From the NCBI RefSeq assembly GCF_012933505.1, contig NZ_JABBNB010000009.1:62001-126000 (forward strand): DNA of 64,000 nt, read 5' to 3'. Below the pieces are notes generated by a model. It saw only the letters and a list, made by a program, of their open reading frames with translations. It ran no database searches and had not been told where the DNA came from. Shown here piece by piece: positions 1-8,849 of this stretch. Made by a program: the position numbers and the translations under genes. Numbering within the stretch: the first letter of the stretch is position 1; the number at the start of each line of letters is the position of its first letter. Source of the stretch: Gordonia asplenii (lineage in GTDB: Bacteria; Actinomycetota; Actinomycetes; Mycobacteriales; Mycobacteriaceae).

Positions 1-1363
1 CGGTGGCCGTCCAATGAAGGGGAACGCTGATAGCAGGTCGGCCGGTCAGGTTCGCGAGCTGGGTGTAGGGCACCCAACCCAGGCTCTGCGTGATGAGGTC
101 GTCGAGAATGCCGCTGAGCGACAACAGCTTTCCCGCGTGAACTCGCGAGATGATCCGCGACGCGCGCTGCAGCAACGGGGACGAGGTGGTTTCGCCGACG
201 CGCAGTGGTGGAGTCGCCAGAGTCGGGGTGAGCAGCAGGTCGTGCTGCGAGTGGAAGGAGTCCAGGGACAGCACGTACTCGTTGACGTTGTTCAGCGCGG
301 TGAATGCCGCGACGACGCCGTTGGACCGCCCGATCTCGGCGATCGCCAGGGTGTCGGCTTCGAAGTCGGAATCCGTTGCGCCAGTGGCTTCGCGAGCTTC
401 GGCCACCTGGGTCGCCAGAGCTGCGAACCAGATGGTGAGGAAGTCCCGGGCGAGCGCCTCGTCGTCGTAGGGCGGCTCGACCTCCTCGACGTGATGACCG
501 AGGTCGGTGAGGAGTTTGGCGGCGTTCTCCACGGCGGCGATCGCCTCGGGATGTGGGTTCGCATTGATCGCCGACGTCGCGGAGAACCCGATGCGGAGTC
601 CCTTCGGCGCGGTCGCGATCTGTTCGACGTAGCCGACGCTCGGTATTGCGGTGGGGTACACCGAACCGGCGGTCGGGCCGACCACGGCGTCGTAGATGGC
701 CGCGGCGTCGCGGACGGTGCGAGTCACGGTGCCTTGGACCGCCATGCCGAACATCGCTTCGCCGGTGGCGGGTCCGAACGGTGCGATGCCGCGACTCGGT
801 TTGAGCCCGACGAGTCCGTTGCATGCCGCCGGGATGCGGATCGATCCGCCGCCGTCGTTCGCGCCGGCCGCGGGCACGATCCCGGCCGCGACCGCCGCTC
901 CCGACCCGCCGGACGATCCACCCGGCGTGTGGTCGGTGTTCCACGGGTTGCGCGCCGGGCCCCACAGTTCCGGTTCGGTGATGCCCTTGGCGCCGAACTC
1001 GGGGGTGTTGGTCTTGCCGAAGATGACGAACCCGGCGTCGAGGAAACGCTGGGTGATGTTCGCGTGTTCTGCGGCCGGGAGCTTCGACAGTGACTTCGAC
1101 CCGCACGACGTCGGGTAACCGCGATACTCCTGGGCGAGGTCCTTGATGAGGAAGGGGACTCCGCCGAACGGACCGCCGAGGTCGGGGTTGCCCGCGCGAG
1201 CGTCGGCTTCGTCGATGCGCACCACGATCGCATTGATCTTCGGGTTCGCGGCATCGGCACGCCGGCGTGCCAGCTCCAGTAGTTCAGTGGCCGTCACTTC
1301 GCGTTTGGCGACGAGTTCGGCGAGTCCGGTGGCGTCGTACGACTGATATTCGGAGAGGTCCAC
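1..1363 (-). CDS. Amidase signature family protein (3' end beyond window)
   Basis: Amidase-signature hydrolase that would cleave a carboxamide to acid and ammonia; the substrate cannot be read from sequence. Translating the minus strand from GTG at 1363 gives about 454 residues and runs off the window edge without a stop, so the C-terminus is missing. The Ser-cisSer-Lys triad is visible: Lys about 74 in PFLIKDL, Ser about 150 in PGGSSGGSG, and Ser about 174 in [11 protein letters not shown]. The sequence reaches the conserved late region [11 protein letters not shown], so little is missing. Transcribed away from the mycolyltransferase gene. It is a general amidase rather than GatA, because no gatB/gatC lies beside it. 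The family is certain; the role is unknown. Confidence 0.9.
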   Translation of the reverse strand, partial: MDLSEYQSYDATGLAELVAKREVTATELLELARRRADAANPKINAIVVRIDEADARAGNPDLGGPFGGVPFLIKDLAQEYRGYPTSCGSKSLSKLPAAEHANITQRFLDAGFVIFGKTNTPEFGAKGITEPELWGPARNPWNTDHTPGGSSGGSGAAVAAGIVPAAGANDGGGSIRIPAACNGLVGLKPSRGIAPFGPATGEAMFGMAVQGTVTRTVRDAAAIYDAVVGPTAGSVYPTAIPSVGYVEQIATAPKGLRIGFSATSAINANPHPEAIAAVENAAKLLTDLGHHVEEVEPPYDDEALARDFLTIWFAALATQVAEAREATGATDSDFEADTLAIAEIGRSNGVVAAFTALNNVNEYVLSLDSFHSQHDLLLTPTLATPPLRVGETTSSPLLQRASRIISRVHAGKLLSLSGILDDLITQSLGWVPYTQLANLTGRPAISVPLHWTAT

Positions 1364-1890
1364 GTCACAAAGACTAGGCGAACCGCGCAGCGTGCGGGCC
1401 GCAGTGCACGGGGTCGGGGCGACGCGGGCCGTTCCGTTCGTCGAGGCGTCGTCGACCGTCGGGATGCCGGCCGGAGTCAGTAGACTACCGACTCCGACGA
1501 ACCCGACAATTTCGATGCGGGCCGCGGTTCGAATCGAGTGCGGTCTGAGGTCGCGCGGCACTGCATCAGAGCGTCGGATTCGTCCGGTAGGCGGTCGACG
1601 GAGCGTGCCCGGTCGCACTCAGACGCACAGATAACGCAAAGCTCACAAGTAGGGTGGACGTACTAACTTGTGACCAACCCGATCGAGAATTGTTCTTCGC
1701 CCATGTTTACGCTGCTAGTAGCGTTGCGGGCGTGACTGCTGTGGGCGTGGGTGCGTTCTTGCCTTTGCTCGTGTGTTATCGAGCCGTTACACTCCCATGC
1801 GATGGGGGAACCCCGACCGACGTTCGTCATCGGATCCCACAAATGCCCATATGGACGAAGCCCTCTGGTCGGATCGTAAGGACTAACTAC
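1364..1890. promoter_or_regulatory. Divergent spacer with mycolyltransferase promoter and long leader
   Basis: No convincing gene lies in this 527-bp spacer. A plausible plus-strand promoter is TTGCTC (1765-1770), a 17-bp spacer and TACACT (1788-1793), which would give a leader of about 90 nt before the start at 1891. Further upstream, TCACAAGT (1643-1650) and ACTTGTGA (1666-1673) form an inverted repeat with a 15-bp spacer, a possible regulator site. The ribosome binding site AAGGA lies about 9 nt before the ATG. Promoter assignment is by eye. Confidence 0.45.
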
Positions 1891-2853
1891 ATGTTGAAGA
1901 GCGCGCGCAAGCGCATTATGGCTGGCGCCCTGGCGTTGGCGTCAGCCGCAGGTGTTGCGGTTGCCGTCGCACCGCAGGCGCAGGCGGCCGGCACCACCGA
2001 GTACGTGTACTCGAACGCGATGCACCGGAACATTCCGGTCCGCATCGTCGACGGTGGCGGTGGCGGCCCCAAGCCCACGCTGTATGTCCTGGACGGTCTG
2101 CGTGCTCCGAACAACACCACCGGCTGGTTGCAGAACAACACCGGTATCGACCGCTTCATGGTCGGCAAGGGTGTCAACCTCGTCCTGCCGTTCGGTGGCG
2201 GCGGCACGTTCTACAGCGACTGGCTGCAGAGCGACCCGGTCCTCGGTCACCCGATGTGGGAGACCTTCCTGACCCGTGAGCTGCCCGCGTACATGGCGCG
2301 CAAGCACAACAGCGACAACCGTCGCAACGGCATCGCCGGTCTGTCGATGTCGGGCACCGCGGCGCTGAACCTGGCTTCGCGTCACCCGAACTTCTACCGC
2401 GCGGTCGCGTCGTACAGCGGCTACCCGACCGTCACCATGCCCGGCTTCACCCAGGGCATCCAGGTCTCGGTCGCGCAGATGGGCGGCAACGCCAACAACA
2501 TGTGGGGCTTCTACCCCGCGGGTACCTGGTTCCAGAACGATCCGTTCTTGAGCGCGGGCAACCTGGTCGGCCATCGCGTGTACGTGTCCGCGGGCACCGG
2601 CATCACCAGCAAGTTCGACTCGTCGCTCACCCCGACGTCGGCGAACTTCAACCCCGTCAAGTTCGCTCAGATGGTTCCGCTGGAGACCGCGGCGTCGATC
2701 AGCAGCGACCTGTACATCGCTCGCCTGCGCACCCTGGGCGTCAACCTCACCACCAACATCACCCCGGACGGTGTGCACTGGTGGGACTACTGGAACGAGC
2801 GCTTCCGTCAGTCGTACTACACGACCTTCCGCCCGGCCTTCTTCGGCGGCTGA
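1891..2853 (+). CDS. Secreted mycolyltransferase / antigen 85-family esterase
   Basis: Exported alpha/beta-hydrolase that transfers mycolic acids to trehalose or arabinogalactan in the cell envelope (family knowledge). The 320-residue product begins with a lysine/arginine-rich signal peptide and a hydrophobic core ending near AQAA (residues about 30-33). The nucleophile motif GLSMSG places Ser at about 152, as in the antigen 85 LSM motif; NNMWG and the C-terminal PDGVHWWDYW supply further family motifs and the catalytic His. The ATG at 1891 is chosen over an in-frame upstream extension because it has an AAGGA site and starts the signal peptide. A strong terminator follows. Several paralogues are normal in such genomes, so no fbp letter is assigned. 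Confidence 0.93.
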   Translation: MLKSARKRIMAGALALASAAGVAVAVAPQAQAAGTTEYVYSNAMHRNIPVRIVDGGGGGPKPTLYVLDGLRAPNNTTGWLQNNTGIDRFMVGKGVNLVLPFGGGGTFYSDWLQSDPVLGHPMWETFLTRELPAYMARKHNSDNRRNGIAGLSMSGTAALNLASRHPNFYRAVASYSGYPTVTMPGFTQGIQVSVAQMGGNANNMWGFYPAGTWFQNDPFLSAGNLVGHRVYVSAGTGITSKFDSSLTPTSANFNPVKFAQMVPLETAASISSDLYIARLRTLGVNLTTNITPDGVHWWDYWNERFRQSYYTTFRPAFFGG

Positions 2854-2876
2854 TCGGATAGATCCGTAACGGCAGA

Positions 2877-2910
2877 GGCCGGTGACCTTTCGGGGTCACC
2901 GGCCTTTTCT
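2877..2910 (+). terminator. Rho-independent terminator of the mycolyltransferase gene
   Basis: Perfect 11-bp stem (arms GGCCGGTGACC and GGTCACCGGCC) with a 6-nt loop followed by TTTTCT, 24 bp after the stop codon. Confidence 0.9.
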
Positions 2911-2937
2911 GTGTCGCGACCCGACGTCGGACTACGC

Positions 2938-2964
2938 TATTATCTGCGTATGAATGCAGGTAAT
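2938..2964 (+). promoter_or_regulatory. Leaderless promoter and ArsR-type operator
   Basis: TATTAT (2938-2943) ends 6 nt before the ATG at 2950, so the transcript probably starts at the initiation codon. An imperfect inverted repeat, ATTATCTGC (2939-2947) and GCAGGTAAT (2956-2964) with an 8-bp spacer and one mismatch, covers the -10 box and the start codon. This is where an autorepressing ArsR/SmtB protein would bind; binding itself is inferred. Confidence 0.6.
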
Positions 2965-3342
2965 GATTCTTGCCGACGTCGGCTCGACGACGATCAGATC
3001 GGCCTCGTCGTCGAAGTGTTCCGTATGCTCGCCGACGGCACGCGTGTGCGCCTGCTGTGGGCGCTACGCGACCGCGAGCTGTCGGTGAGTGAGCTCGCCG
3101 ACGAGGTGGGTAAGGCGGCGCCATCGGTGTCCCAGCACCTCGCGAAGCTGCGCATGGCACGACTGGTCCGCACCCGGCGTGAGGGAACCACGATCTACTA
3201 CACCGTCGAGAACGAGCACGTCCGGCAGCTCGTCGTCGACGCCGTACACAACGCCGAACACGCAAGCCCCGGAGTGCCCGCGCATCACGCATCCGACGCC
3301 GGGCTGCGCGCGCTGCACGAGGGTCTTGCAGGAGGCGCGTGA
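2950..3342 (+). CDS. ArsR/SmtB-family metal-sensing repressor
   Basis: Winged-helix repressor of 130 residues. The core helices VFRMLADGTRVRLLWALRD and the recognition region ELADEVGKAAPSVSQHLAKL are typical of ArsR/SmtB, followed by a wing with REGTTIYYTV. The C-terminal tail is His-rich (HNAEH, PAHHASD), suggesting Zn/Ni/Co-type sensing through alpha5 residues; that metal choice is inferred from these residues and from the downstream Zn-type exporter. The stop codon overlaps the start of the CDF gene, so the two form one operon. The ATG at 2950 is chosen because the -10 box TATTAT lies 6 nt upstream and the longer frame would include the promoter. Confidence 0.9.
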   Translation: MNAGNDSCRRRLDDDQIGLVVEVFRMLADGTRVRLLWALRDRELSVSELADEVGKAAPSVSQHLAKLRMARLVRTRREGTTIYYTVENEHVRQLVVDAVHNAEHASPGVPAHHASDAGLRALHEGLAGGA

Positions 3343-4463
3343 TGAGTGAGAACCTGCACGACGCCGGGCACGTTCACGATGACGGACACGCGCACTCGCA
3401 CGATTCGCATATGCATTCAGGCCACGGGCACGACCACGACGAGCACGGCCGTGATCACTTGCACGGCGATGATCATTCACGCGGCCACTCGCACGGCCAT
3501 GGGCATGACGACGGCCACGATCATCGGCACAGTGGTGTGATCGGCACTGTGCGGCATCTGCTGCTGCCGCACAGCCATGACTCGGCCGACCGTATCGACG
3601 ACGCGATGACCAACGACCGGGTCGGCATCCGTGCGGTGCAGATCAGTCTGGTGGTCCTGGGTGTGACCGCCGTCTTGCAGCTGTTGATCGTTCTGGTGTC
3701 CGGCTCGATCGCGCTGGCCGCAGATACCGTCCACAATTTCTCCGACGCGCTCACCGCCATCCCGCTGTGGATCGCGTTCGCGCTCGGAAGTCGGAGTGCG
3801 ACAAAACGATTCACCTACGGCTTCGGTCGCGTCGAAGACCTCGCCGGTCTGTTCGTGCTCGCGATGATCACGATCTCAGCGGTCGTCGCATTCGTCGAAG
3901 CCGTGCGGCGTCTCATCAACCCGGTGGAACTTCACCATCTCGGGTGGGTGGCGCTCGCGGGTGTCGTCGGCTTCATCGGTAACGAGGTGGTGGCGATCTA
4001 CCGGATCCGAGTAGGGCGTCGGATCGGATCGGCGGCATTGATCGCCGACGGACTGCACGCGCGCACCGACGGTCTGACTTCGTTGGCCGTGGTCGTCGGT
4101 GCGCTCGGCGTGTGGATGGGCTTTCCGCTGGCGGATCCCATTGTCGGACTGGTGATTTCAGTTGCGATCTTCGGAGTGCTGTGGACCGCGGCGCGTGAGG
4201 TGTTCCGCCGACTGCTCGACGGCGTCGATCCGTCGATCGTCGACGACGCCGAGCGAGTGCTCGACGGAGCCGGTCTCGGGCGGGTGCATTCGCTCAAGAT
4301 GCGATGGGTGGGGCATCGGCTGTACGCCGACGTCGAGCTCGACGTCGACGCGAAATTAACTCTCGCACAAGCGCATTCGATCGCCCATGACGCGCAGGCA
4401 GTGCTCGTGGAGAAGGTGCCGCACCTGACGTCGGCGTTGGTACACGCCTATCCGGCGCATTAG
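3342..4463 (+). CDS. Cation diffusion facilitator (CDF) metal exporter
   Basis: Proton-coupled exporter of divalent metals such as zinc or cobalt from the cytosol. Residues about 2-67 form a very His/Asp-rich tail of HDHxH repeats likely to bind metal. It is followed by six predicted membrane segments and a C-terminal cytoplasmic domain. Both intramembrane sites show HxxxD (DTVHNFSD and DGLHARTD), the pattern of ZitB/CzcD-type zinc transporters. Starts at ATG 3342, overlapping the ArsR stop (TGATG), with GGAGG 6 nt upstream; the GTG at 3339 would be too close to that site. It is co-transcribed with, and presumably de-repressed through, the ArsR protein. It is followed by a repeat block. Confidence 0.95.
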   Translation: MSENLHDAGHVHDDGHAHSHDSHMHSGHGHDHDEHGRDHLHGDDHSRGHSHGHGHDDGHDHRHSGVIGTVRHLLLPHSHDSADRIDDAMTNDRVGIRAVQISLVVLGVTAVLQLLIVLVSGSIALAADTVHNFSDALTAIPLWIAFALGSRSATKRFTYGFGRVEDLAGLFVLAMITISAVVAFVEAVRRLINPVELHHLGWVALAGVVGFIGNEVVAIYRIRVGRRIGSAALIADGLHARTDGLTSLAVVVGALGVWMGFPLADPIVGLVISVAIFGVLWTAAREVFRRLLDGVDPSIVDDAERVLDGAGLGRVHSLKMRWVGHRLYADVELDVDAKLTLAQAHSIAHDAQAVLVEKVPHLTSALVHAYPAH

Positions 4464-4750
4464 AAGCGGCCAGCGGTGAAAGCCGTACGCACGGTGGGTG
4501 TTTCGGGTCGGGTGCGGGTGGGTGCGTGCCCCTCGTTACACCGAAGCTCGTGCCTCGCTTCGGCACTCGGGGAGCGAGGTGGTCGACTCGCTTTCGGCAC
4601 TCGGCGAGCGGGTGCGTGCGTGCCCCTCGTTACACCGAAGCTCGTGCCTCGCTTCGGCACTCGGGGAGCGAGGTGGTCGCCTCGTTTCGGCACTCGGGGA
4701 GCGAGGTGGTCGCGTCGCTTCGGCACTCGGCCTGGATCCACCGACAGTGG

Positions 4751-4920
4751 GTCCCGTCCGCTGGTTGAGCCGTGAGGAGCGTTAGCGACGAGCGTGTCGA
4801 AACCATGGTGAGGCAACGGATTTCGGTGAGTCTTGGCTTAACAGGACTGCAGCATCAGCGCAACCGTCGAATGCACCTGCTGGGTGCGCGCCTGGAGATC
4901 TTCACCACTGTCTGTCGGAT
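4751..4920. repeat. MITE-like palindromic element, core type 2 (one-ended)
   Basis: Begins GCTGGTTGAGCCGTGAGGAG and contains GTGTCGAAACCATGGTGAGG, then a diverged core with ATGCACCTGCTGGGTGCGCG. It matches the reverse complement of the element at 54487-54765, including its terminal repeat. No intact second terminal repeat is visible because the hairpin array begins near 4920. Confidence 0.6.
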
Positions 4921-5123
4921 TGCGTGCGTGCCCCTCGTTACACCGAAGCTCGTGCCTCGCTTCGGCACTCGGGGAGCGAGGTAGTTGCCTCGTTTCGGTA
5001 CTCGGGGAGCGAGGTGGGTGCGTGCCCCTCGTTACACCGAAGCTCGTGCCTCGCTTCGGCACTCGGGGAGCGAGGTGGTCGTCTCGTTTCGGCCACTGGG
5101 GGAGCGAGGTGGGTGCGTGCCCC

Positions 5124-5199
5124 TGTAAGGAAGATGCCACGTCTGTAAGGAAGATGCCACGTCTCCGCAGTTCAGGGGTTTGACTGGACATGGCATCTT
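5124..5199. repeat. Duplicated 20-mer with inverted copy
   Basis: TGTAAGGAAGATGCCACGTC occurs twice in tandem (5124-5143 and 5144-5163), and its core AAGATGCCA recurs inverted as TGGCATCTT (5191-5199). It interrupts the surrounding hairpin array. It could be the remnant of a small inserted element; no transposase is present. Confidence 0.5.
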
Positions 5200-5389
5200 G
5201 CATTATCGCGTCCACCAGCGAAGCGGTGTCGAGGCTCGTTACACCGAAGCTCGTGCCTCGCTTCGGCACTCGGGGAGCGAGGTGGTCGCCTCATTTCGGT
5301 ACTCGGGGAGCGAGGTGGTCGCCTCGTTTCGGCACTCGGGGAGCGAGGTGGTCGCCTCGCTTCGGCACTCGACCAGCGGATGCGAGCCG

Positions 5390-7216
5390 TCAGCGAGGTT
5401 CGCCGGGCTCCACGTGGCGTCGGACCGCCGGGCCCGCGTCGTCGCCGGGTGGCGAATAGTAGGCCGCGGCGGTGGTGTTGTAGGCGCCGGAGTGGCGGCC
5501 TTCGCGGCTTGCCTCTTCGGTCGGAATGATGGCGGTGTCGTCATCGGAGCGCTGGTCGCGGTTCGCCGTCGACCGAGCCACGTTGGACGTCTGCTCGGTG
5601 GGCTGGTCGTTCGAGTAGGCCGGTTGCGTGTAGTCGTAGGCGGCGCTCTGGGAGTCGTTCGAGCTGTAGGCCTCGGTGGTCCCGTAGTCGCCGGCGTATT
5701 CGTCGCCGAACGGGCGCTGAACTGGCGCCGGTTCACGAGCCCACGGCTCACTGCCGTAGCTCTGCGTTCCGGCGAAGCGATCGCCGCCGTAGGGATCGGT
5801 CCGATAGGGGCCGGATGCCGAGGGCTGCTGATCGGCGAAGGGTGCCCAGCCGGCGTCGTCGATGCGCTGGTGGCGACCGCTCTCGGTCAGCGACGACGTA
5901 TACGGGGTGTTGGAGTAGTCGGTGGGCAGGACCGTCGTCGGCTGATCGTCGTGTTTGTCGAGGGAGACGACGCCGGGCGCGTAGCCGCCGGCTGGTCCGG
6001 GACCGTCCTGAGGATCGACTCCGGGGCCTCCGTCGCCACCGCTGGGGTCGTCGTTGTGGCCCGGGCCGACGGCGGAGTTGTCACGCTTGCGGCCGCGCAG
6101 GAACAGTGCGACCCACAGCCCGAGCAGAGCGACGCCGATCACAGCGAGCGCGATGGGCAGGTAGACGCCACCCCACTGGAGCTGCCGAACGTAGCCCGCC
6201 GCTTTGTCGGTCTGGCGGGTCACGGTTGCGGAGTCCCACTGGAAGGTGCCTTTGAGCGCGTCGAGGCGATAGTTGCGCACGGCTTCCGGGGTGTCTTCGC
6301 TCTGGTCGGGAGACATGAAGTACTGATGCTGGTCTTCGCGGCCGTCGACGATGGTGCCGGTCTTCGGCTCGACGAAGACGTGACGGGTCGCCTTGGCGTA
6401 GCGGTGCAGGGTGATCATGTCGGCGGGCTTGACGTCTTTGCCGGTGATGCCCCACCAACTCGCCGGCATGGTGAGCATGGTCCCCAGTGCCGCTTCGCCC
6501 TGAGCGTTGGGCAGATTCGACAGGTCCGTCTCGGGGACTTCACTGACGAACTCGTAGGTCGTCACGCCGTTGATGACCTTCTCGCCGGAGAACTTGGCCG
6601 CGTTGTCGGTGCGCGTGTTCAGGTCGTAGTAGAGATAATCGCGCTTCTTGACGTCGAACCCGAACTTGTACTGAAAGCCCTGCCGGGGTGCGTCGACCGA
6701 GACGTCTTTCACCGACGCGCCCTCGGGCACGGATTCGAGCTGGATGGAGGCGATGGTGCCGTTAGGCACCGACGTCTTTCGGTTCACCGAGACACGGTCG
6801 ATGGTCGCGGTCAGCAGGCCGTCGCTGCAGGTGCGTTCGGCATTGGCGGCGCCGACAGTCGGGGTGGACTCCTTGCCGTCCGCGCCTCGGGTGCGGTCGA
6901 TGATGACCGACTGGGCCGACTGGACGGTGGCCTGTCGGCTGTCGGAGGGATCGACGATGACGGATCGGCGCTGTTGGGTCAGCGCGGCGTCGAACTGGCG
7001 CACCTTCTTCTCGGTGAGCGAGCACCGGTCGAAGATCACGGCCGGAAAGCGGTCGTTCGTCGTGCCGTCAGCGGAGACGGTCTGCGCGTTGGACGTGATG
7101 TCGAGATCCAGGGGCACCACGCGCATCTGCGGGACCAGATAGAACGCGGTCGCGATTGCCGCCATGATGCACGCGACGCCGAAGAAGGCGGGCAGTGCGG
7201 ACCACAGTCGTTTCAT
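5390..7216 (-). CDS. DUF3068 (PorA-family) membrane protein
   Basis: 608-residue envelope protein of the DUF3068 family found in mycolate-containing actinobacteria; its biochemical role is not established. An N-terminal membrane anchor (LPAFFGVACIMAAIATAFYL) leads into an extracytoplasmic domain of about 330 residues, then a second membrane segment (YLPIALAVIGVALLGLWVAL) and a long disordered cytoplasmic tail rich in Gly, Pro, Asp, Ser and Tyr. The start ATG at 7216 has AAGGAG 6 nt upstream and opens the anchor; the longer frame to 7273 lacks such a site. It ends beside the hairpin-repeat block. The low-complexity tail is longer than the conserved domain needs. Confidence 0.85.
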   Translation of the reverse strand: MKRLWSALPAFFGVACIMAAIATAFYLVPQMRVVPLDLDITSNAQTVSADGTTNDRFPAVIFDRCSLTEKKVRQFDAALTQQRRSVIVDPSDSRQATVQSAQSVIIDRTRGADGKESTPTVGAANAERTCSDGLLTATIDRVSVNRKTSVPNGTIASIQLESVPEGASVKDVSVDAPRQGFQYKFGFDVKKRDYLYYDLNTRTDNAAKFSGEKVINGVTTYEFVSEVPETDLSNLPNAQGEAALGTMLTMPASWWGITGKDVKPADMITLHRYAKATRHVFVEPKTGTIVDGREDQHQYFMSPDQSEDTPEAVRNYRLDALKGTFQWDSATVTRQTDKAAGYVRQLQWGGVYLPIALAVIGVALLGLWVALFLRGRKRDNSAVGPGHNDDPSGGDGGPGVDPQDGPGPAGGYAPGVVSLDKHDDQPTTVLPTDYSNTPYTSSLTESGRHQRIDDAGWAPFADQQPSASGPYRTDPYGGDRFAGTQSYGSEPWAREPAPVQRPFGDEYAGDYGTTEAYSSNDSQSAAYDYTQPAYSNDQPTEQTSNVARSTANRDQRSDDDTAIIPTEEASREGRHSGAYNTTAAAYYSPPGDDAGPAVRRHVEPGEPR

Positions 7217-7338
7217 CGTTCTCCTTGTATTCGGGTGCGTGGTGCGCGTGCCGGAATCAACCCCGATGAGCACAACTCCGTCAAGCCTATAGGCACCTGG
7301 GTGACATTTGTGACTCCTGAGGCCACTGTTGCCAATTG

Positions 7339-8700
7339 TTAATTCGGGCCTCGACGACGATCTCGCTCGGCTTCCTTCATGATTCCAGCCATGTAACCGA
7401 AGATCTCCTTGTCGCCGACGGCCTTCCAGCGCGGTGCCAACAGCTTCATGTACTTCTCGACGTACAGCAACTGTTTGCCCACCAACACCAGCTCGCGGGG
7501 CAGGCGAGCGTCGTGCGCCTTGGCTACCGCGGCCATCTGGCGGCCCAGGTCGGTGTAGGACATGTCGTTGAGCGCCGTCGTCGACAGCGGCGCGGTGACC
7601 TTCTTCAAGTCGTCGCCGCCCTTCGCCGTCGATCCCGGTTTGTGCACGGCGCCGAGCAGGAAGATCGCCCGACCCGCGGAGTCGTAGTCCTTCTTGACGA
7701 TCAGATCGACGACGAGCTGGCGCAGAATTCGCCTGGTCCGCGGAGTGAACCGTCCGACGATGCCGAAGTCGAGGAGCACGAGTTTGCCGTCGTCGTCGAC
7801 CAGGACGTTGCCCGCATGCAGATCACCGTGGAACAGACCGCCGTGAAATGCGGAGTCCAACAGGGAAAGCAGCAGGTTGCGGCAGAGTTCGGTACCGTCG
7901 TGTCCCGCGGCACGCACCGCGTCGACGTCGTCGATCCGGGTAGCGTAGATCCGTTCCATGGTGAGCACGCGCGGCGTCGAATAGTCCCGGTAGACGGCGG
8001 GCACGCGGACGCGGTCACCGAAAGGGCCGGGTTGCAGGCAGTCGAACCACTCCTGCATCGTCGACGCCTCGTTGAGGAAATCGAGTTCGGCGTCGAGGCC
8101 GTCGGCGAAGTCTTCGACGACGTGGCGCGCGCTGAGCATCTTCCCGTAGTCGGACAGTTCGACGATGCCTGCGACGCGTTCGAGTAATGCGACGTCGGGG
8201 GCGAGGCGTTTGGCGATCCCCGGCCGCTGGATCTTGACGACCACCTCTTCGCCGGTCGGCAGCGTCGCGGTGTGCACCTGGGCGATCGACGCCGAGGCGA
8301 TCGGAACGGGGTCGAATGTTGCGAACACCTCGTCGGGCGTTTTGCCGAACTCGCGGCGGAAGACCTCGGCGACGTCGTCGGAGTCGGCGGGAGTGACCTG
8401 GTCGAGTAGTGTTTCGAATTCACCGGCCAGGGTGTCGCTGAAGACGCCGGGGCTCGACGCGATCAGCTGACCGAGTTTCACGTAGGTCGGGCCGAGGTGC
8501 TCGAACGTCTCGACCACCTCGTGCGCGGCCCGCTGCGCCGATGGAAGTTTGCCGTGCAGCGCATCGTCTGCGGTGTGCAGGGCGAACCGCCCGACGCCGG
8601 CGGCCGTATGCGTCAACGCCGACGCGAGCCGTGCCACCTCGGATACCGGGGACACCGCGGGCAGCGTCGAACGCTCACGGGACTTAGACTGTGTACTCAC
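7339..8700 (-). CDS. ABC1/UbiB-family atypical kinase
   Basis: 453-residue protein of the UbiB/ADCK family, atypical kinase-like ATPases linked to quinone or lipid metabolism. Visible motifs are the family-specific KxGQ helix (GPTYVKLGQLIASSP), the Ala-rich loop ASASIAQVH, the VVVKIQRPG lysine strand, the catalytic FHGDLHAGNVLV and the DFG triplet in VLLDFGIVG. The GTG start at 8700 has TAGAAT (8714-8709) ending 8 nt upstream and no ribosome binding site, so it is probably leaderless. Divergent from the alcohol dehydrogenase gene. The substrate is unknown. Confidence 0.93.
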   Translation of the reverse strand: MSTQSKSRERSTLPAVSPVSEVARLASALTHTAAGVGRFALHTADDALHGKLPSAQRAAHEVVETFEHLGPTYVKLGQLIASSPGVFSDTLAGEFETLLDQVTPADSDDVAEVFRREFGKTPDEVFATFDPVPIASASIAQVHTATLPTGEEVVVKIQRPGIAKRLAPDVALLERVAGIVELSDYGKMLSARHVVEDFADGLDAELDFLNEASTMQEWFDCLQPGPFGDRVRVPAVYRDYSTPRVLTMERIYATRIDDVDAVRAAGHDGTELCRNLLLSLLDSAFHGGLFHGDLHAGNVLVDDDGKLVLLDFGIVGRFTPRTRRILRQLVVDLIVKKDYDSAGRAIFLLGAVHKPGSTAKGGDDLKKVTAPLSTTALNDMSYTDLGRQMAAVAKAHDARLPRELVLVGKQLLYVEKYMKLLAPRWKAVGDKEIFGYMAGIMKEAERDRRRGPN

Positions 8701-8849
8701 CGTGGGAGATTCTAATGCCGCTGACCGGCCGCGATGTCAATCCGAGCAGGTTGAGCTGTGGAGTCTGCCACCTCGTCGGGTGGAAGTGAGCCAAGACATA
8801 GGCGCATTCGGTGACACGCGTCTCGATGGGGCGTGGGAGTGTGGAACGC

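Larger units (their letters stand above)
4464..5389. repeat. 0.9-kb non-coding block of tandem hairpin repeats
   Basis: Spacer between the convergent CDF and DUF3068 genes with no credible gene. A unit of about 65 bp beginning GCCCCTCGTTACACCGAAGC and ending GGAGCGAGGTGG occurs near 4527, 4621, 4930 and 5021, and in part near 5236. Shorter 33-bp units built on TTTCGGCACTCGGGGAGCG extend each array (4521-4735, 4922-5121, 5229-5377). CCGAAGC/GCTTCGG and CCTCGCT/AGCGAGG can pair, so transcripts would form hairpins. Short open frames here are repeat artefacts. Confidence 0.85.

Noticed and set aside
14-1093. Long plus-strand open frame over the first kilobase
   Set aside because: It is the antisense shadow of the amidase, whose minus-strand translation has all family motifs.
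1500-1560. tRNA-like GGTTCGAATC sequence
   Set aside because: No cloverleaf: no acceptor or D-arm partner sequences and no pairing T stem around it.
4521-5377. CRISPR-like tandem array
   Set aside because: Units are contiguous 33/65-bp near-identical repeats without unique spacers, and no cas gene is present.
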